The notes: generated from the letters alone by a model not told the origin. A stretch of 64,000 bases of DNA from Dehalococcoidia bacterium (GCA_028279505.1 JANQNP010000033.1:1-64000), one strand, 5' to 3'; shown: positions 8,331-17,819, counted from the stretch's first letter. Made by a program: numbers and translations.

Positions 8331-9383
8331 CTAGGAAGAGGTCGCTTCGCCGACAGTGGGGATGGTCTTCAGCTCGGCGACGATCTCCTTGATCTGCTCC
8401 TCCTCATCGGGGTTCTGCGGGTCGACCTCGAAGCTGATCTGAGTGTTGATGCCGGCGTACTTCTCACGCATCTTGCCGGCGATCACGTCCCAGGTGCCGA
8501 CGACGGCGAACTCCTCGACCATCTCATCGGTGATGACGTCGACCATGTCGTCCCACTGGCCGTCGATCGACATGCGGTGGAGGAGGGCGGCCTCGTCGTC
8601 CCAGCCGTGGAGCTTCATGACGTTCGAGTAAGAGCGGGTCGAGCCGTAGAACGAGATGCGGCGCTTCACGACCTGTCGAGCAGCGTCGACCTCTTCCTCG
8701 TTGCGACCGGTGGCGAGCATGCCGCCGCCGCGGATCTGTAGCTCGGCGGGATTCTTGCCCGCGCGCCCGGCCCCGTCATGGACGGCGGGGATCAGCACCT
8801 CTTGGATGTACTTGAAGGTGCTGAATCCGTGGATCGCGATCCCGTCGCAGACCTCCCCGGCGAGGCGGGCATTGAACGGGTTCACCGCCGAGACGATGAC
8901 CTTGATGTCGGGGTGCTCGATCGGGCCGGGATTGAAGAACGGGCTCGTGAGTTTGTACTGGTAGTACTCCCCCTCGTAGGCCGGCTTGGTGCCGTTCTGC
9001 CACGAGTCCCAGATCGCCCGCATGCAGTTGATGTAGTCGCGAAGGTGAGGCCCAGGAGGCGCCCACGGCACCGAGAACCGGCGCTCGTTGTGCCCCTTCA
9101 CCTGCGTGCCAAGGCCGAGGACGAAGCGGCCGCCCGAGTAGTTCGAGAGGTCCCAGGCGAGGTTGGCCGTGATGTGCGGCACCCTCGGGAAGGCGATCGC
9201 CACCGAGGTTGCGAACTGCATGCGCTCCGTGTGCTCGGCGACCAGCATCAACGGGAGGAAAGGGTTGTGCTGCGTCTCGCCGACGGAAACAGAGTTGATG
9301 CCGAGCTGCTCCAGGTCGCGAACCCGGTCGGGGATCGTGTGCATGTCAGCGCTGTTCACGCCAGTGTTCACGAGCATCGTCAT
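8331..9383 (-). CDS. LLM-class (luciferase-like) F420/FMN-dependent oxidoreductase
   Basis: 350 residues, TIM-barrel bacterial-luciferase-like family. Visible marks: LGINSVSVGETQHNPF near the N-terminus, ERMQFATSVAIAFPR, and SGGRFVLGLGTQVKGHNERRF, typical of the actinobacterial/chloroflexal LLM group thought to use coenzyme F420. GAGAGGA lies 8 bases before the first ATG. The substrate is unknown. It is followed on the same strand by a possible 52-residue membrane protein. Confidence 0.85.
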   Translation of the reverse strand: MTMLVNTGVNSADMHTIPDRVRDLEQLGINSVSVGETQHNPFLPLMLVAEHTERMQFATSVAIAFPRVPHITANLAWDLSNYSGGRFVLGLGTQVKGHNERRFSVPWAPPGPHLRDYINCMRAIWDSWQNGTKPAYEGEYYQYKLTSPFFNPGPIEHPDIKVIVSAVNPFNARLAGEVCDGIAIHGFSTFKYIQEVLIPAVHDGAGRAGKNPAELQIRGGGMLATGRNEEEVDAARQVVKRRISFYGSTRSYSNVMKLHGWDDEAALLHRMSIDGQWDDMVDVITDEMVEEFAVVGTWDVIAGKMREKYAGINTQISFEVDPQNPDEEEQIKEIVAELKTIPTVGEATSS

Positions 9384-9422
9384 CGAATCGTTCCTCTCCC
9401 GGTGCGGGCGTTCTCGTTGGAG

Positions 9423-10028
9423 TCAGTCATCGCGTTCGAGGACGGACCACACGGATTCCTCGGTCTCCCGATCGACGCGGCCCTCGCGCAGCAACCGGAC
9501 GACGAGGCGGCTATCGAACCCACGCGCTCGAAGGTGCTGGCGAAGCTGCTCGACTCGTTCGCCGACGCCGAGGACCACAGCGAGCAGAAACTCCCACTCC
9601 GGAGGCGTGCAGAGCACCTGCACACTCCCGCAGGCGACCGGGACACGTGCATCCCAGAGCGACGGGATCTCCATCGGCTTCAGACTGTCATAGCGCCCGT
9701 GAAAGACCGGATCAGAGAAGACGAAGACCGGAACGCCGTGACGCAGGAAGTGGATCCTCGTGGCGGCGAGGCGATCCCCGCGATCCCAGCGCGTCTGGAG
9801 CTGCAGCATGCCCGCGAGTGCCTCGACCGTATTCGCCGAGGTCATGAATTCGAGGTTGGGCGATTCGATCGGCGCCTGCTGCAGCCGGAGGGCGCTGCCG
9901 CCGATCAGTGCCCACGGCGCATCATCCGCCGCCTCTTCGATCACCCGGACGAGCGGACCGAGGACCTCGTTCTGTCCCTCGACGTCGCAGTCGAAACTCA
10001 CGAGGCACGCCCCGAGTCTGGGGTGCAT
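9423..10028 (-). CDS. nucleotidyltransferase-fold-like protein, function unknown
   Basis: About 201 residues from the ATG at 10028; a GTG at 10049 is an alternative, and neither has a good ribosome-binding site. The segment WALIGGSALRLQ resembles the GG[S] turn of minimal nucleotidyltransferases (MNT/AbiEii/aminoglycoside adenylyltransferase type), and HFLRHGVPVFVFSDP resembles the following core strand. However, the metal-binding DxD pair expected after GGS is replaced by ESPNLEF, so activity is doubtful. It lies downstream of, and is probably transcribed separately from, the LLM gene, and divergently from the DtxR gene. Confidence 0.55.
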   Translation of the reverse strand: MHPRLGACLVSFDCDVEGQNEVLGPLVRVIEEAADDAPWALIGGSALRLQQAPIESPNLEFMTSANTVEALAGMLQLQTRWDRGDRLAATRIHFLRHGVPVFVFSDPVFHGRYDSLKPMEIPSLWDARVPVACGSVQVLCTPPEWEFLLAVVLGVGERVEQLRQHLRARGFDSRLVVRLLREGRVDRETEESVWSVLERDD

Positions 10029-10191
10029 CCGGAGCGGGCGCGCGAGCACGCGATGCTAGGATGAGCAACAACGAGGACAGCGCGCGTGCGCGTTCCTGCG
10101 GCCAGCATGTCGAGCATCATACTCCGCTGCGGCCTGCGGTTCGTTGGATGGGCACGCTGTACTCAGAACGTGGACTCCGAGGGAGGGCACC

Positions 10192-10896
10192 GTGCCGAAG
10201 CAGGTCACGAACGTCGCCGCGGATGACGCGCTGACGACCATCTATCGACTCTCCCACGACGAGGGCGAAGAAGCGATCGCGGCCCGCATCGCCGAGCGCC
10301 TCGGGACGAAGCCCGCCTCCGTGGCGGGCATGCTCTCGAGGCTCCGCCGTGACTCGCTGGTGCGCATGGACGCGAGGAAGCGGATCCACCTCACGAAGGC
10401 CGGCTTCGAGCGCGCCGAGCGAATGGTGCGCCGGCACCGCCTGGCCGAGTGCCTGCTCGTCGACGTCATGGGCCTGGAGTGGTGGCGCGCCTACGAGGAA
10501 GCCCACCTCATGGAGCACTCGATCTCCGACGTGACCGAGCCGCTGATCGTCAAGCTGCTTGGTGAGCGCCAGCTATCGCCGTTCGGCTACCCGATCCCGG
10601 ACGAGGCGACCGGTTCCGGGCCGATGTCGACCCTCCGGCTCAGCGATCTGGAAGCTGGCGAGCAGGGCGTGGTCGAGCGTGTGTTCGAGGAGGACGAGGA
10701 CCTGCTCCGCTTCTTCGACGAGGAGGGCATTCGCCCGAGCGCGAAGGTGGCCGTCCGAGAGGTCGCGCCATACCTCGGGACGGTGACGCCCAGCGTTGAG
10801 GGTGGCGGGAGCGGCAAGCACGAGCTGGTGATCGGCTCGGATGCCGCCCGCCTGATCTGGCTGGACGACGGCTCCTCGAAGAACGGCAGTCGCTGA
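10192..10896 (+). CDS. DtxR/MntR-family metal-dependent repressor
   Basis: 234 residues from the GTG at 10192, which is preceded by GGGAGGG (10181-10187). The longer frame from TTG at 10144 is not supported by the family. Domains: winged helix (~5-65: DALTTIYRLSHDEGE, TKPASVAGMLSRLRRDSLV), a metal-binding dimerisation domain (~70-135: RRHRLAECLLVDVMGL, AHLMEHSISDVTE), and a C-terminal FeoA/SH3-like domain (~150-230). Such proteins use Fe(II) or Mn(II) to repress metal uptake and related genes. The next gene starts 5 bases after the stop, and a putative Fe-S-assembly-fold selenoprotein follows 44 bases later. Confidence 0.88.
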   Translation: MPKQVTNVAADDALTTIYRLSHDEGEEAIAARIAERLGTKPASVAGMLSRLRRDSLVRMDARKRIHLTKAGFERAERMVRRHRLAECLLVDVMGLEWWRAYEEAHLMEHSISDVTEPLIVKLLGERQLSPFGYPIPDEATGSGPMSTLRLSDLEAGEQGVVERVFEEDEDLLRFFDEEGIRPSAKVAVREVAPYLGTVTPSVEGGGSGKHELVIGSDAARLIWLDDGSSKNGSR

Positions 10897-10901
10897 GCGC
10901 C

Positions 10902-11513
10902 GTGCCCGGCGAGACCGTCCCACTCCCTGGCGACCACGACCCGATCGCCGGACCTCGGCTGACCTTCCGCCCGATCGAGGAGGGCGACCTCCCCGACCTG
11001 ATGCGGTGGCTCGCTGATCCCGAGGTCATCGAGTTCTACGGCGATGCACCCGCGACCATCGAGGCGGCGCGCGACGACTACCTCGAGGCCGACGTGAACC
11101 CGGTCTGGCGGTTCGTGATCGAAGAGGACGGCCGCGGCGTCGGCGAGATCCAGTACGGACACGACTACCCGGGCGACGACTACGCCTGGAAGGCCGGCAT
11201 CGACATCTTCATCGGCGAGCCCGACGCTCGTGATCGCGGCGTTGGCACCGAGGCGATCCGCACGATGCTCCAGCATCTCTTCGAGGTGCAGTCGCTTCAC
11301 CTCGTCACGATCGATCCCGAGGTCGCGAACGCCCGAGGTATCCGCGCCTACGAGAAGGCGGGCTTCCGCCTCGACGGGGTACTCCGACACCACGCCTTCG
11401 AGCACGGTGAGTACGTCGACACCCACTTCATGTCGATCCTCGAGGACGAGTGGCCCGCGGCTCGCGCTCGCTGGGAAACGGAGCGTGCCGCGGTGAGCGA
11501 TCAGCCCCGGTGA
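10902..11513 (+). CDS. GNAT-family N-acetyltransferase, RimJ/AAC(6')-like
   Basis: 203 residues from GTG, 5 bases after the DtxR gene stop, so co-transcribed. It shows the RimJ/RimL arrangement: RLTFRPIEEGDLPDLMRWLADPEV, then the acetyl-CoA site in DRGVGTEAI, then NARGIRAYEKAGF. The DIFIGEPD segment and order resemble AAC(6')-type aminoglycoside acetyltransferases, but many such genes act on proteins or other amines, so resistance is not claimed. Confidence 0.8.
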   Translation: MPGETVPLPGDHDPIAGPRLTFRPIEEGDLPDLMRWLADPEVIEFYGDAPATIEAARDDYLEADVNPVWRFVIEEDGRGVGEIQYGHDYPGDDYAWKAGIDIFIGEPDARDRGVGTEAIRTMLQHLFEVQSLHLVTIDPEVANARGIRAYEKAGFRLDGVLRHHAFEHGEYVDTHFMSILEDEWPAARARWETERAAVSDQPR

Positions 11514-11557
11514 TGGGTGCTACTGATCTCGTGAGCTGCGAACGGTAGGGTCGAGCG

Positions 11558-11854
11558 ATGGAGATCGAGTTCTCACCCCAGGCGCTGGATCTCGTGCGTG
11601 ACCGCGGGGGCCGCGCAGCGCTCGACTTCATCCCGCCGATCGGTTGAAGCGGCCACATCGAGGTGTCGGTCGACACCTACCTCAAAGGCAAGAACCTCGC
11701 GAAGTATCAGCCGGTCTCGGTCGGCGGCGACGTTGAGCTACTGGTGACCCCGGTCCTCACGCAGTGGGCGAGCCGCGTCGAGGTCGAGGTGAACCGCTTC
11801 CTCTTCTGGAAGCGGTTCGACGTCTTCGCGGATCACGTCCACCGACCGACCTGA
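11558..11854 (+). CDS. HesB/IscA-like selenoprotein (TGA at codon 30 read as Sec)
   Basis: 98 residues when the TGA at 11645-11647 is read through. The ATG at 11558 has GGTAGGG at 11544-11550. Before the TGA the protein reads MEIEFSPQALDLVRDRGGRA, the start of a HesB/IscA fold. The TGA is followed by Ser-Gly, giving U-S-G exactly where IscA proteins have C-S-G. After it the frame stays open for 68 codons with a sensible beta-rich sequence (IEVSVDTYL, VELLVTPVL, VEVEVNRFLFWKRFDVFADH). A hairpin with loop GGTC starts 13 bases after the TGA. HesB-like selenoproteins with an active-site Sec are a known group (established knowledge). If Sec is not inserted, the product is a 29-residue fragment. 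It lies third after the DtxR and GNAT genes on the same strand. The Sec machinery (selA, selB, selC, selD) is not in this window. Confidence 0.82.
11661..11678 (+). promoter_or_regulatory. bacterial SECIS-like stem-loop
   Basis: Seven-base-pair perfect stem AGGTGTC / GACACCT closed by the tetraloop GGTC (11668-11671), inside the coding frame. The loop begins 20 bases after the TGA. This matches the bacterial SECIS pattern: a hairpin at short fixed distance downstream of the UGA with a G/U-bearing apical loop, as in E. coli fdhF (loop GGUCU). It would recruit SelB with Sec-tRNA. Confidence 0.72.
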
Positions 11855-11870
11855 GCGCACTGACTCCCGA

Positions 11871-11885
11871 CCCGCCGTTGGCGGG
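11871..11885 (+). terminator. short hairpin after the selenoprotein gene
   Basis: CCCGCC / GGCGGG arms with a 3-base loop, 16 bases after the stop. It may end the dtxR-GNAT-selenoprotein transcript; there is no T-run, so the assignment is weak. Confidence 0.35.
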
Positions 11886-11933
11886 CGAACCTCCCGAGGC
11901 CTGAACAACCACCCGTCGTGCGGTCGGTCGCCG

Positions 11934-12281
11934 TCAGAACGGCGGTGGGCCGAAGCCCATCACGTCGAGTTCCTCGTGCGCCTCGGGGCTGGCGAAGAGG
12001 TGGACGCGCGGCGCGCCGTGCGGCGTGACGCGTCCCTCCCCGCCATCGACGAGCCGGAGCGTATAGGTGTACTCGGCACTCGGGAGGTGAGGCGGTTCGG
12101 CGCGGGCGGGCGCCTCGAGGCGACCGCCCCATTGGACGCCTCGACCGGGCTGTGCGTGTTGCCAGAGTTCGGCGGCCACACTGGCGATGACATCTCCGTT
12201 CGCGTCAAGCAGATCGGCGCTTCCGTTCCAGGTGCGCTCGGTGATGGCGTCCATGCCGTGGTCGCGTGCGAGTTGGGACAT
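11934..12281 (-). CDS. hypothetical protein
   Basis: 115 residues from the ATG at 12281, preceded by GGAAGGGA. The longer frame to 12344 adds implausible sequence. Reads as a small beta-rich protein: TWNGSADLLDANGDVIASV early, then YTYTLRLVDGGEGRV and PRVHLF. No signal peptide or membrane segment, and no family recognised. It faces the selenoprotein gene convergently. Confidence 0.6.
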   Translation of the reverse strand: MSQLARDHGMDAITERTWNGSADLLDANGDVIASVAAELWQHAQPGRGVQWGGRLEAPARAEPPHLPSAEYTYTLRLVDGGEGRVTPHGAPRVHLFASPEAHEELDVMGFGPPPF

Positions 12282-12448
12282 GTTCGGACTCCCTTCCGCA
12301 GCGGTGCGGGTCTGTGGGGAGGAGCAGTGCGCGCAGCCTAGCATCGGACGTGTGTCGGGCTTGTTACGCCCGGAACGAGTTGCTGACGAGGCTGTCAGAT
12401 TGGGCTCTGCGCTCAGTGCCGAGCCTGCCCGATGGGTGCGGAAAGCAG

Positions 12449-12476
12449 CAGGGGCGCGGCCGAAGCCGCGCCCCTG
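12449..12476 (-). terminator. intrinsic terminator of nrdJ
   Basis: Perfect 12-bp arms (CAGGGGCGCGGC / GCCGCGCCCCTG). Read on the minus strand the loop is TTCG closed by C-G, the very stable UUCG tetraloop. It starts 23 bases beyond the nrdJ stop. The tract after it is only mildly T-rich. Confidence 0.65.
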
Positions 12477-12499
12477 GGTGATGAACCTCGACGAGGTGG

Positions 12500-15400
12500 C
12501 TAACTACAGCCAGTCGTCGTCCCGCAGGCCATGCACTTCAGGCAGGTGCCGTTGCGGACCATCATCAGCTGGCCGCAATCGGGACAGGGGTCGCCTTCGA
12601 AGCCAGACTGGCGCGCCTGCTCGATGGAGATCGTCTCGCGCTCGGCGACAACGGTCGTCACCTCGACGACGCTCGAGGCGGCGAGGCCGGCCGTGAGCTG
12701 AGGCGTAGCGCCGTTGCTGGCAACCGCATTGGTCTCGGCGACCGGGCTGGCGACGACCGGTGTCGCCACGACCTCGGAAGCACCGTTGATCGAGGGCGCT
12801 GCCGGGGCAGCAGCCGCCGCTGGCGCCGGCGTGCCCTGCGTCCCGACGTCGACCGGGACGTCGTCGTCGGCGCTCGGGTCGGTCGCGAGGTCGACCGGCC
12901 CGAGGTGGGCGAGATCCTCGCGACCGAGGTAGGTGACCGCCAGCTCGCGGAAGATGTAGTCGATGATCGAGCTGGAGAACTGGATGCGGTCGTGCCCGGT
13001 GACCATCCCGTTCGGCTCGAACTTCGTGAAGACGAAGGTGTCGACGAATTTCTCGAGCGGGACGCCGTACTGGAGGCCCATCGAGACGGCGATGGCGAAG
13101 CAGTTCATCAGGCTGCGGAACGCGGCGCCGTCCTTGGCCGTGTCGATGAACACCTCACCGAGGCGCGGTGCGCCACCGTTCGCCGGCTCGAACTCGCCGG
13201 TGTGGATGTAGATCGTGTGCCCGCCAACCTTGGCCTTCTGCGAGTAACCGCTGCGGCGTGACGGGAGCTTCTCGCGCTCGCCGCGGCGCATCTCGTCCAG
13301 CATCCGCTGAGCGGCGACGACGGCGGGGTGCTCCTGGGCGGCCGCTGCTTCCTCGTCCTCCTCGTCGAGGCCGTCGAAGTCATCGAAGGCGGAGGCGGCG
13401 AGGGGCTGCGAGAGCTTGGAGCCGTCGCGGTAGAGGGCGAGCGCCTTGACCATCGAGGTCGCGGCGGCGGCGTAGACGTCCTTGACGTCTTCGACGGTCG
13501 CTTCCTCAGGCATGTTGATCGTCTTGCTGATGGCGCCGGAGATGAACGGCTGTGCCACGGCCATGGTGCGGACGTGGGCCATCGGCTCGATGTAGCGCGT
13601 GCCGTACTTGCCGCACTTGTTGGCGCAGTCGAAGACCGCGTAGTGCTCCTCGCGGAGGTGCGGCGCGCCCTCGGTGGTCATGCGTCCCAGGATGTGGTCG
13701 TTCGCGGCTTCGATCTGCTCGGAGCTGAAGCCGAGCTCGCGGAGCATGTCGAAGCCCGGCTCGTCGAGCTGCTCCTCGCTGAAGCCGAGCGCGTTGATGC
13801 AGAACTCGTCGCCAAGCTGGAAGCGGTTGAAGACGAAGCTGATGTGGAACGCCGTCGACAGCGCCTCATCGAGCGAGTCGAGCACGGGCTGGGTGAAGCC
13901 GCGCTCGGCCAGCGAGATGCGGTTGATGACCGGCGCGCCCTCGAGGTGCTGTGTGCCGACCGCGTAGGCGACGATGTCATCCGCCTGGCTGCGGGTGTAG
14001 CCCAGGCGGCGGAGCGCGGTGGGCACCGATTCGTTGATGATGCGGAAGTAGCCGCCGCCGGCGAGCTTCTTGAACTTCACGAGGGCAAAGTCCGGCTCGA
14101 CGCCAGTGGTGTCGCAGTCCATCAGCAGCCCGATCGTGCCGGTCGGCGCGATCAGCGTGGTCTGCGCGTTGCGGTAGCCGTGCTCCTCACCGAGGACGAG
14201 CGCGCGATCCCAGGCGCTGCGGGCGGCGTCGAGCAGCTCCGGCGGGCAGAACGTCTCGTTGATGCCGTGCGGCAGGACGGTCAGCGCCTCGTAGTCCGCG
14301 GCCGGCGCGTGGTAGGCGGCGCGGCGGTGGTTGCGGATGACGCGGAGCATCGCGTCGCGGTTCTCGGCGTAGCGCGGGAAGGCGCCCAGCTCGCCGGCCA
14401 TCTCGGCGGAGGTGGCGTAGGACTCGCCGGTGAGGACCGCCGTGAGCGCTCCGGTCCAGGCGAGCGCCTCGGGCGAGTCGTACGGGATCCCCTCGAGCAT
14501 GAGCAGGGTGCCGAGGTTGGCGTAGCCGAGACCAAGCGTGCGGTAGTCGTAGGACAGCTCGGCGATGATCTCACTCGGGTACTGCGCCATCAGCACGGAG
14601 ATCTCGAGGACGATCGTCCAGAGCCGGATCGCGTGGCGGTAGCCCTCGAGGTCGAACTCACCGCTGTCGAGGTCGGTGAAGGCGATCAGGTTGAGCGACG
14701 CCAGGTTGCAGGCGGTGTCGTCGAGGAACATGTACTCGCTGCACGGGTTCGAGCCGTTGATGCGGCCGCCGGCGGGCGAGGTGTGCCACTCGTTGATGGT
14801 GGTGTCGAACTGGAGGCCGGGGTCGGCGGACTGCCAGGCGGCGCTGCCGATGCGGTTCCAGAGGTCGCGGGCGCGCACGGTCTTGTGGACGGCGCCGTCG
14901 GTGCGGCGGACGAGGTCCCAGTCGCGGTCCTCGTTGACCGCGTCCATGAACTCGGAGGTCACACGGACCGAGTTGTTGGAGTTCTGGCCGGAGACCGTGA
15001 TGTAGGCCTCGCCCTGCCAGTCGGTGTCGAACTCGCGGAAGTCGATCTCCTCCTCGCCCTGGGCGACGAGCTGTAGGACGCGCTGGACGAAGGCCTCCGG
15101 CACGCCGTCGCGGCGGGCGCGGTTGACAGCCTTGCGGAGCGCGCGGTTCGCGGTCGGGTCGAGGCCCTCGGCGGAGGCGTCGAGCACGTGCTGGAGGTGG
15201 CGCCGGATCATGCGGGAGCCGGCGACCATGGCGGCCACCTTCTGCTCCTCGTTGACCTTCCAGTCGATGAAGTCCTCGACGTCCGGGTGGTCGGCGTTGA
15301 CGATCACCATCTTGGCGGCGCGGCGGGTGGTGCCGCCGGACTTGATCGCGCCGGCGGCGCGGTCGCCGATCTTGAGGAAGGACATCAGGCCGGACGACTT

Positions 15401-16123
15401 GCCGCCGCCGGAGAGGTCCTCGTTCTCACCGCGGATCGAGGAGAAGTTCGACCCGGTGCCGGAGCCGTACTTGAAGATGCGGGCTTCGCGGGTCCAGAGG
15501 TCCATGATCCCGCCCTCGTTGACGAGGTCGTCCTGGACGGACTGGATGAAGCAGGCGTGCGGCTGCGGGCGCGCATAGGCGCTGCTGGAGCGGGTCATCT
15601 TCCCGCTGTCGGGGTCGACGTAGGAGTGGCCCTGGGCAGGACCCTCGATGCCGTAGGCCCAGTGGAGGCCGGTGTTGAACCACTGCGGCGAGTTCGGCGC
15701 GGTGCGCTGGGTCGCCATCATGTGGGAGAGCTCGTCGTAGAAGGCGCGCGCGTCCTGCTCGGTGTCGAAGTAGCCGTAGCGCTGGCCCCAGTAGGTCCAG
15801 GTGCCGGCGAGGCGATGGAACGCCTGGCGCGCGTCACGCTCACCGATCATCTCCGTGCCCTCGACGGGGACGGAGGACTGCAGCCAGACGGGGACGCCGT
15901 CTTCCTCCACGCGGCGCGACTCGACGGGGACGCCGGCCTTGCGGAAGTACTTCTGCGCCATGATGTCGGTCGCCACTTGCGAGAACTGCGCCGGCATCTG
16001 GATGTCGTTGGCCTCGAAGACGACGGAGCCGTCGGGGTTCACGATCTTCGAGGTGCGCGACTCAAAGGGGACGCCCTCGTAGGGGTCGCGGCCGGCAGTG
16101 GTGAAGCGGCGAGAGATGCGCAT
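12500..16123 (-). CDS. nrdJ: vitamin B12-dependent (class II) ribonucleoside-diphosphate reductase
   Basis: 1207 residues, the usual length for the large NrdJ type. It makes deoxyribonucleotides using an adenosylcobalamin-generated thiyl radical, with no oxygen requirement. Visible: N-terminal RxSRRFT start, [13 protein letters not shown] and [15 protein letters not shown], the catalytic [21 protein letters not shown] segment, and [34 protein letters not shown] Ser/Ala-rich linker precedes the C-terminal cysteine tail [13 protein letters not shown], which re-reduces the active site. No aerobic class I genes occur here. No cobalamin riboswitch is visible in the 300-base leader. Confidence 0.97.
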   Translation of the reverse strand: MRISRRFTTAGRDPYEGVPFESRTSKIVNPDGSVVFEANDIQMPAQFSQVATDIMAQKYFRKAGVPVESRRVEEDGVPVWLQSSVPVEGTEMIGERDARQAFHRLAGTWTYWGQRYGYFDTEQDARAFYDELSHMMATQRTAPNSPQWFNTGLHWAYGIEGPAQGHSYVDPDSGKMTRSSSAYARPQPHACFIQSVQDDLVNEGGIMDLWTREARIFKYGSGTGSNFSSIRGENEDLSGGGKSSGLMSFLKIGDRAAGAIKSGGTTRRAAKMVIVNADHPDVEDFIDWKVNEEQKVAAMVAGSRMIRRHLQHVLDASAEGLDPTANRALRKAVNRARRDGVPEAFVQRVLQLVAQGEEEIDFREFDTDWQGEAYITVSGQNSNNSVRVTSEFMDAVNEDRDWDLVRRTDGAVHKTVRARDLWNRIGSAAWQSADPGLQFDTTINEWHTSPAGGRINGSNPCSEYMFLDDTACNLASLNLIAFTDLDSGEFDLEGYRHAIRLWTIVLEISVLMAQYPSEIIAELSYDYRTLGLGYANLGTLLMLEGIPYDSPEALAWTGALTAVLTGESYATSAEMAGELGAFPRYAENRDAMLRVIRNHRRAAYHAPAADYEALTVLPHGINETFCPPELLDAARSAWDRALVLGEEHGYRNAQTTLIAPTGTIGLLMDCDTTGVEPDFALVKFKKLAGGGYFRIINESVPTALRRLGYTRSQADDIVAYAVGTQHLEGAPVINRISLAERGFTQPVLDSLDEALSTAFHISFVFNRFQLGDEFCINALGFSEEQLDEPGFDMLRELGFSSEQIEAANDHILGRMTTEGAPHLREEHYAVFDCANKCGKYGTRYIEPMAHVRTMAVAQPFISGAISKTINMPEEATVEDVKDVYAAAATSMVKALALYRDGSKLSQPLAASAFDDFDGLDEEDEEAAAAQEHPAVVAAQRMLDEMRRGEREKLPSRRSGYSQKAKVGGHTIYIHTGEFEPANGGAPRLGEVFIDTAKDGAAFRSLMNCFAIAVSMGLQYGVPLEKFVDTFVFTKFEPNGMVTGHDRIQFSSSIIDYIFRELAVTYLGREDLAHLGPVDLATDPSADDDVPVDVGTQGTPAPAAAAAPAAPSINGASEVVATPVVASPVAETNAVASNGATPQLTAGLAASSVVEVTTVVAERETISIEQARQSGFEGDPCPDCGQLMMVRNGTCLKCMACGTTTGCS

Positions 16124-16351
16124 ATGGCACGGGTCCGTTCAGCCGCGGGCGTGGGAGCGGGCGGCGGTAGTTGAGGCCTGCGGGCGGGGTGCTGGGGAGC
16201 GCCCGGCGAGCCCGATTCGAGGCCGAAAATTGTGTACCCGCGTTAGCGCGTTTGGCGTTGCGGGACAAGGATGATGCGCGTGATCGAAGTGCCTTGTCAA
16301 GGCTTTCGGGCAGACGAGTACTTACGTTAACAGTACTGGTGTTCTATGTCT

Positions 16352-16367
16352 TGTGACAACTGTCACG
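16352..16367. promoter_or_regulatory. CRP/FNR-like palindrome in the nrdJ leader
   Basis: TGTGA-N6-TCACG, with a perfect inner inverted repeat GTGACA-AC-TGTCAC (16353-16366), lies ~230 bases upstream of nrdJ and just beyond the terminator of the next gene. A TTGACA hexamer on the minus strand (16300-16295) could be the nrdJ -35 element, although the -10 is poor. The rest of 16124-16425 shows no gene. Confidence 0.35.
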
Positions 16368-16370
16368 AAA

Positions 16371-16405
16371 CCCCGATCCAGCCCCGAAAATGGGGCCGAT
16401 CGGGG
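16371..16405 (-). terminator. terminator of the Xaa-Pro peptidase gene
   Basis: Long stem: CCCCGATC and GCCCC on one side, GGGGC and GATCGGGG on the other, with a small internal asymmetry and a 6-base loop. On the minus strand it is followed by TTTCGT. It begins 21 bases past the peptidase stop. Confidence 0.65.
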
Positions 16406-16425
16406 TGCAGCGTCGACGAGCGTGG

Positions 16426-17736
16426 CTAGCTGGTCGCGCTACCGACGATCGCCTCGATCTCGTCCGGGTCCTTCGGGATGTGGCCGCTGAGGTTGGTGTG
16501 GCCATCCGCGGTGATGAGGATGTCGTCCTCGATCCGGATGCCAATCCCTCGGTACTGCTCGGGGACGTCCTCGTTCTCCGGGTTGAGGTAGATCCCGGGC
16601 TCCACGGTGAAGCACATGCCGGGCTTGAGCGTGACCGACTCGTCGCCATCGCGGTAGCGACCGACGTCGTGGACGTCCATGCCGAGCCAGTGCGAGGTGG
16701 AGTGCATGTAGTGCGGCCGGTACGCGTCTTCCTCGATCAGCTGGTCGACGTCGCCCTCGAGGATGCCGAGCTCGACGAGACCCTCGACGATCACGCGGAG
16801 GCTGGCCTGATGGACGCCATCGAACGGGAGGCCGGGCTGCGACGCGGCGATGCCGGCTTCCTGGGCGCGGAGCACCACGTCGTAGACGGCGCGCTGCTCA
16901 GGCGAGAACTTGCCGCCGACCGGCCAGGTGCGGGTGACGTCGGCGGTGTAGTAATCCCACTCGGCGCCAGCGTCGATCAGGAGCAGATCGCCCGCGCCCA
17001 GTTCCTTGCGGTTGGTCGTGTAGTGGAGGACGCAGGAGTCGTGGGCGCCCGCGACGATCGAGGGGTAGCCGTTGCGGCGTGACCCCAGGCGGCGGAACTC
17101 CGCCTCCATCAGCGCCTGGACCTCGTACTCGTGCATCCCGGGCTGCGTCGCCTTCATCGCCAGATCGAAGCCGTGACCGGTGAGCGTGACCGCGCGGTTG
17201 ATCGCCGCCGCCTCGACCTCGGACTTGTGGAGGCGCATCTCGTCGACGAGCGGACTGGGGTCGCGCAGCCCCTCGAGCGTCTTCGCGCCGCGCTGGGCGC
17301 CCTGGCGACGGCGGGCGACGTACTTCGAGACGAGCGCGTCGACCTCCTCGTCGGTGCCGAGCGGGTAGTAGAGGTGCTCGACCTCGGCGAGCAGCTCGGG
17401 CAGGCGCTCCGACAGCTCCTCGATCGGGTAGGCCTCGTCAGCGCCGTAGTTGGCGATGGCGCCGTCGATGCCCGCGCGTGCGCCGACCCATATCGCCATC
17501 TCGGGGTCGTGTGGGCGAACGAACATGACGAACGGCGCCTCGGCGCCGGGGCGAAGGAGCGCGACGCTGTCCGGTTCGTCGAAGCCGGTGAGGTAGTAGA
17601 ACGTCGAGTCCTGTCGGAACTCGAAGTACACGTCCGAGTTGCGGATGAGCTCCCGGGCGGAGACGAAGATGGCTGCCGTGTGGTCGGCCTGGGCGCGCAT
17701 CGCTTCCATCAGCTCCGCGCGGCGTTCGGCGAACAT
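16426..17736 (-). CDS. pepP: Xaa-Pro aminopeptidase (M24B)
   Basis: 436 residues, normal for PepP. Releases N-terminal residues next to proline using two Mn(II) ions. The N-terminal AMP_N domain (RRAELMEAM, SDVYFEFRQDSTFYYLTGF) is followed by the pita-bread domain with all metal ligands in order: DAGAEWDYYTADVTRTWP, HSTSHWLGMDVHDVG, FTVEPGIYL, and GIRIEDDILIT. It is divergent from the next gene, with 83 bases between starts. Confidence 0.93.
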   Translation of the reverse strand: MFAERRAELMEAMRAQADHTAAIFVSARELIRNSDVYFEFRQDSTFYYLTGFDEPDSVALLRPGAEAPFVMFVRPHDPEMAIWVGARAGIDGAIANYGADEAYPIEELSERLPELLAEVEHLYYPLGTDEEVDALVSKYVARRRQGAQRGAKTLEGLRDPSPLVDEMRLHKSEVEAAAINRAVTLTGHGFDLAMKATQPGMHEYEVQALMEAEFRRLGSRRNGYPSIVAGAHDSCVLHYTTNRKELGAGDLLLIDAGAEWDYYTADVTRTWPVGGKFSPEQRAVYDVVLRAQEAGIAASQPGLPFDGVHQASLRVIVEGLVELGILEGDVDQLIEEDAYRPHYMHSTSHWLGMDVHDVGRYRDGDESVTLKPGMCFTVEPGIYLNPENEDVPEQYRGIGIRIEDDILITADGHTNLSGHIPKDPDEIEAIVGSATS

Positions 17737-17819
17737 GCGACCTCGTTTCTATCGCGTTTACCGGATCACTGTAGCCCGCCCTCTAGGATGACGGGGTTGG
17801 CGCGGCGATCACGAACGGG

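Noticed and set aside
11645..11647. TGA as an ordinary nonsense mutation (pseudogene) in the HesB-like gene
   Set aside because: The frame after it stays open and protein-like to a natural stop, the TGA sits at the family's Cys position, and a SECIS-like hairpin follows at the right distance.
13328..15076. 582-codon plus-strand open frame inside nrdJ
   Set aside because: Antisense shadow of a highly conserved gene in GC-rich DNA; Val/Gly/Leu/Arg-biased sequence without domains.
16124..16370. Cobalamin riboswitch in front of nrdJ
   Set aside because: No B12-box or matching stem arrangement was found by eye; only palindromes and a terminator from the next gene.
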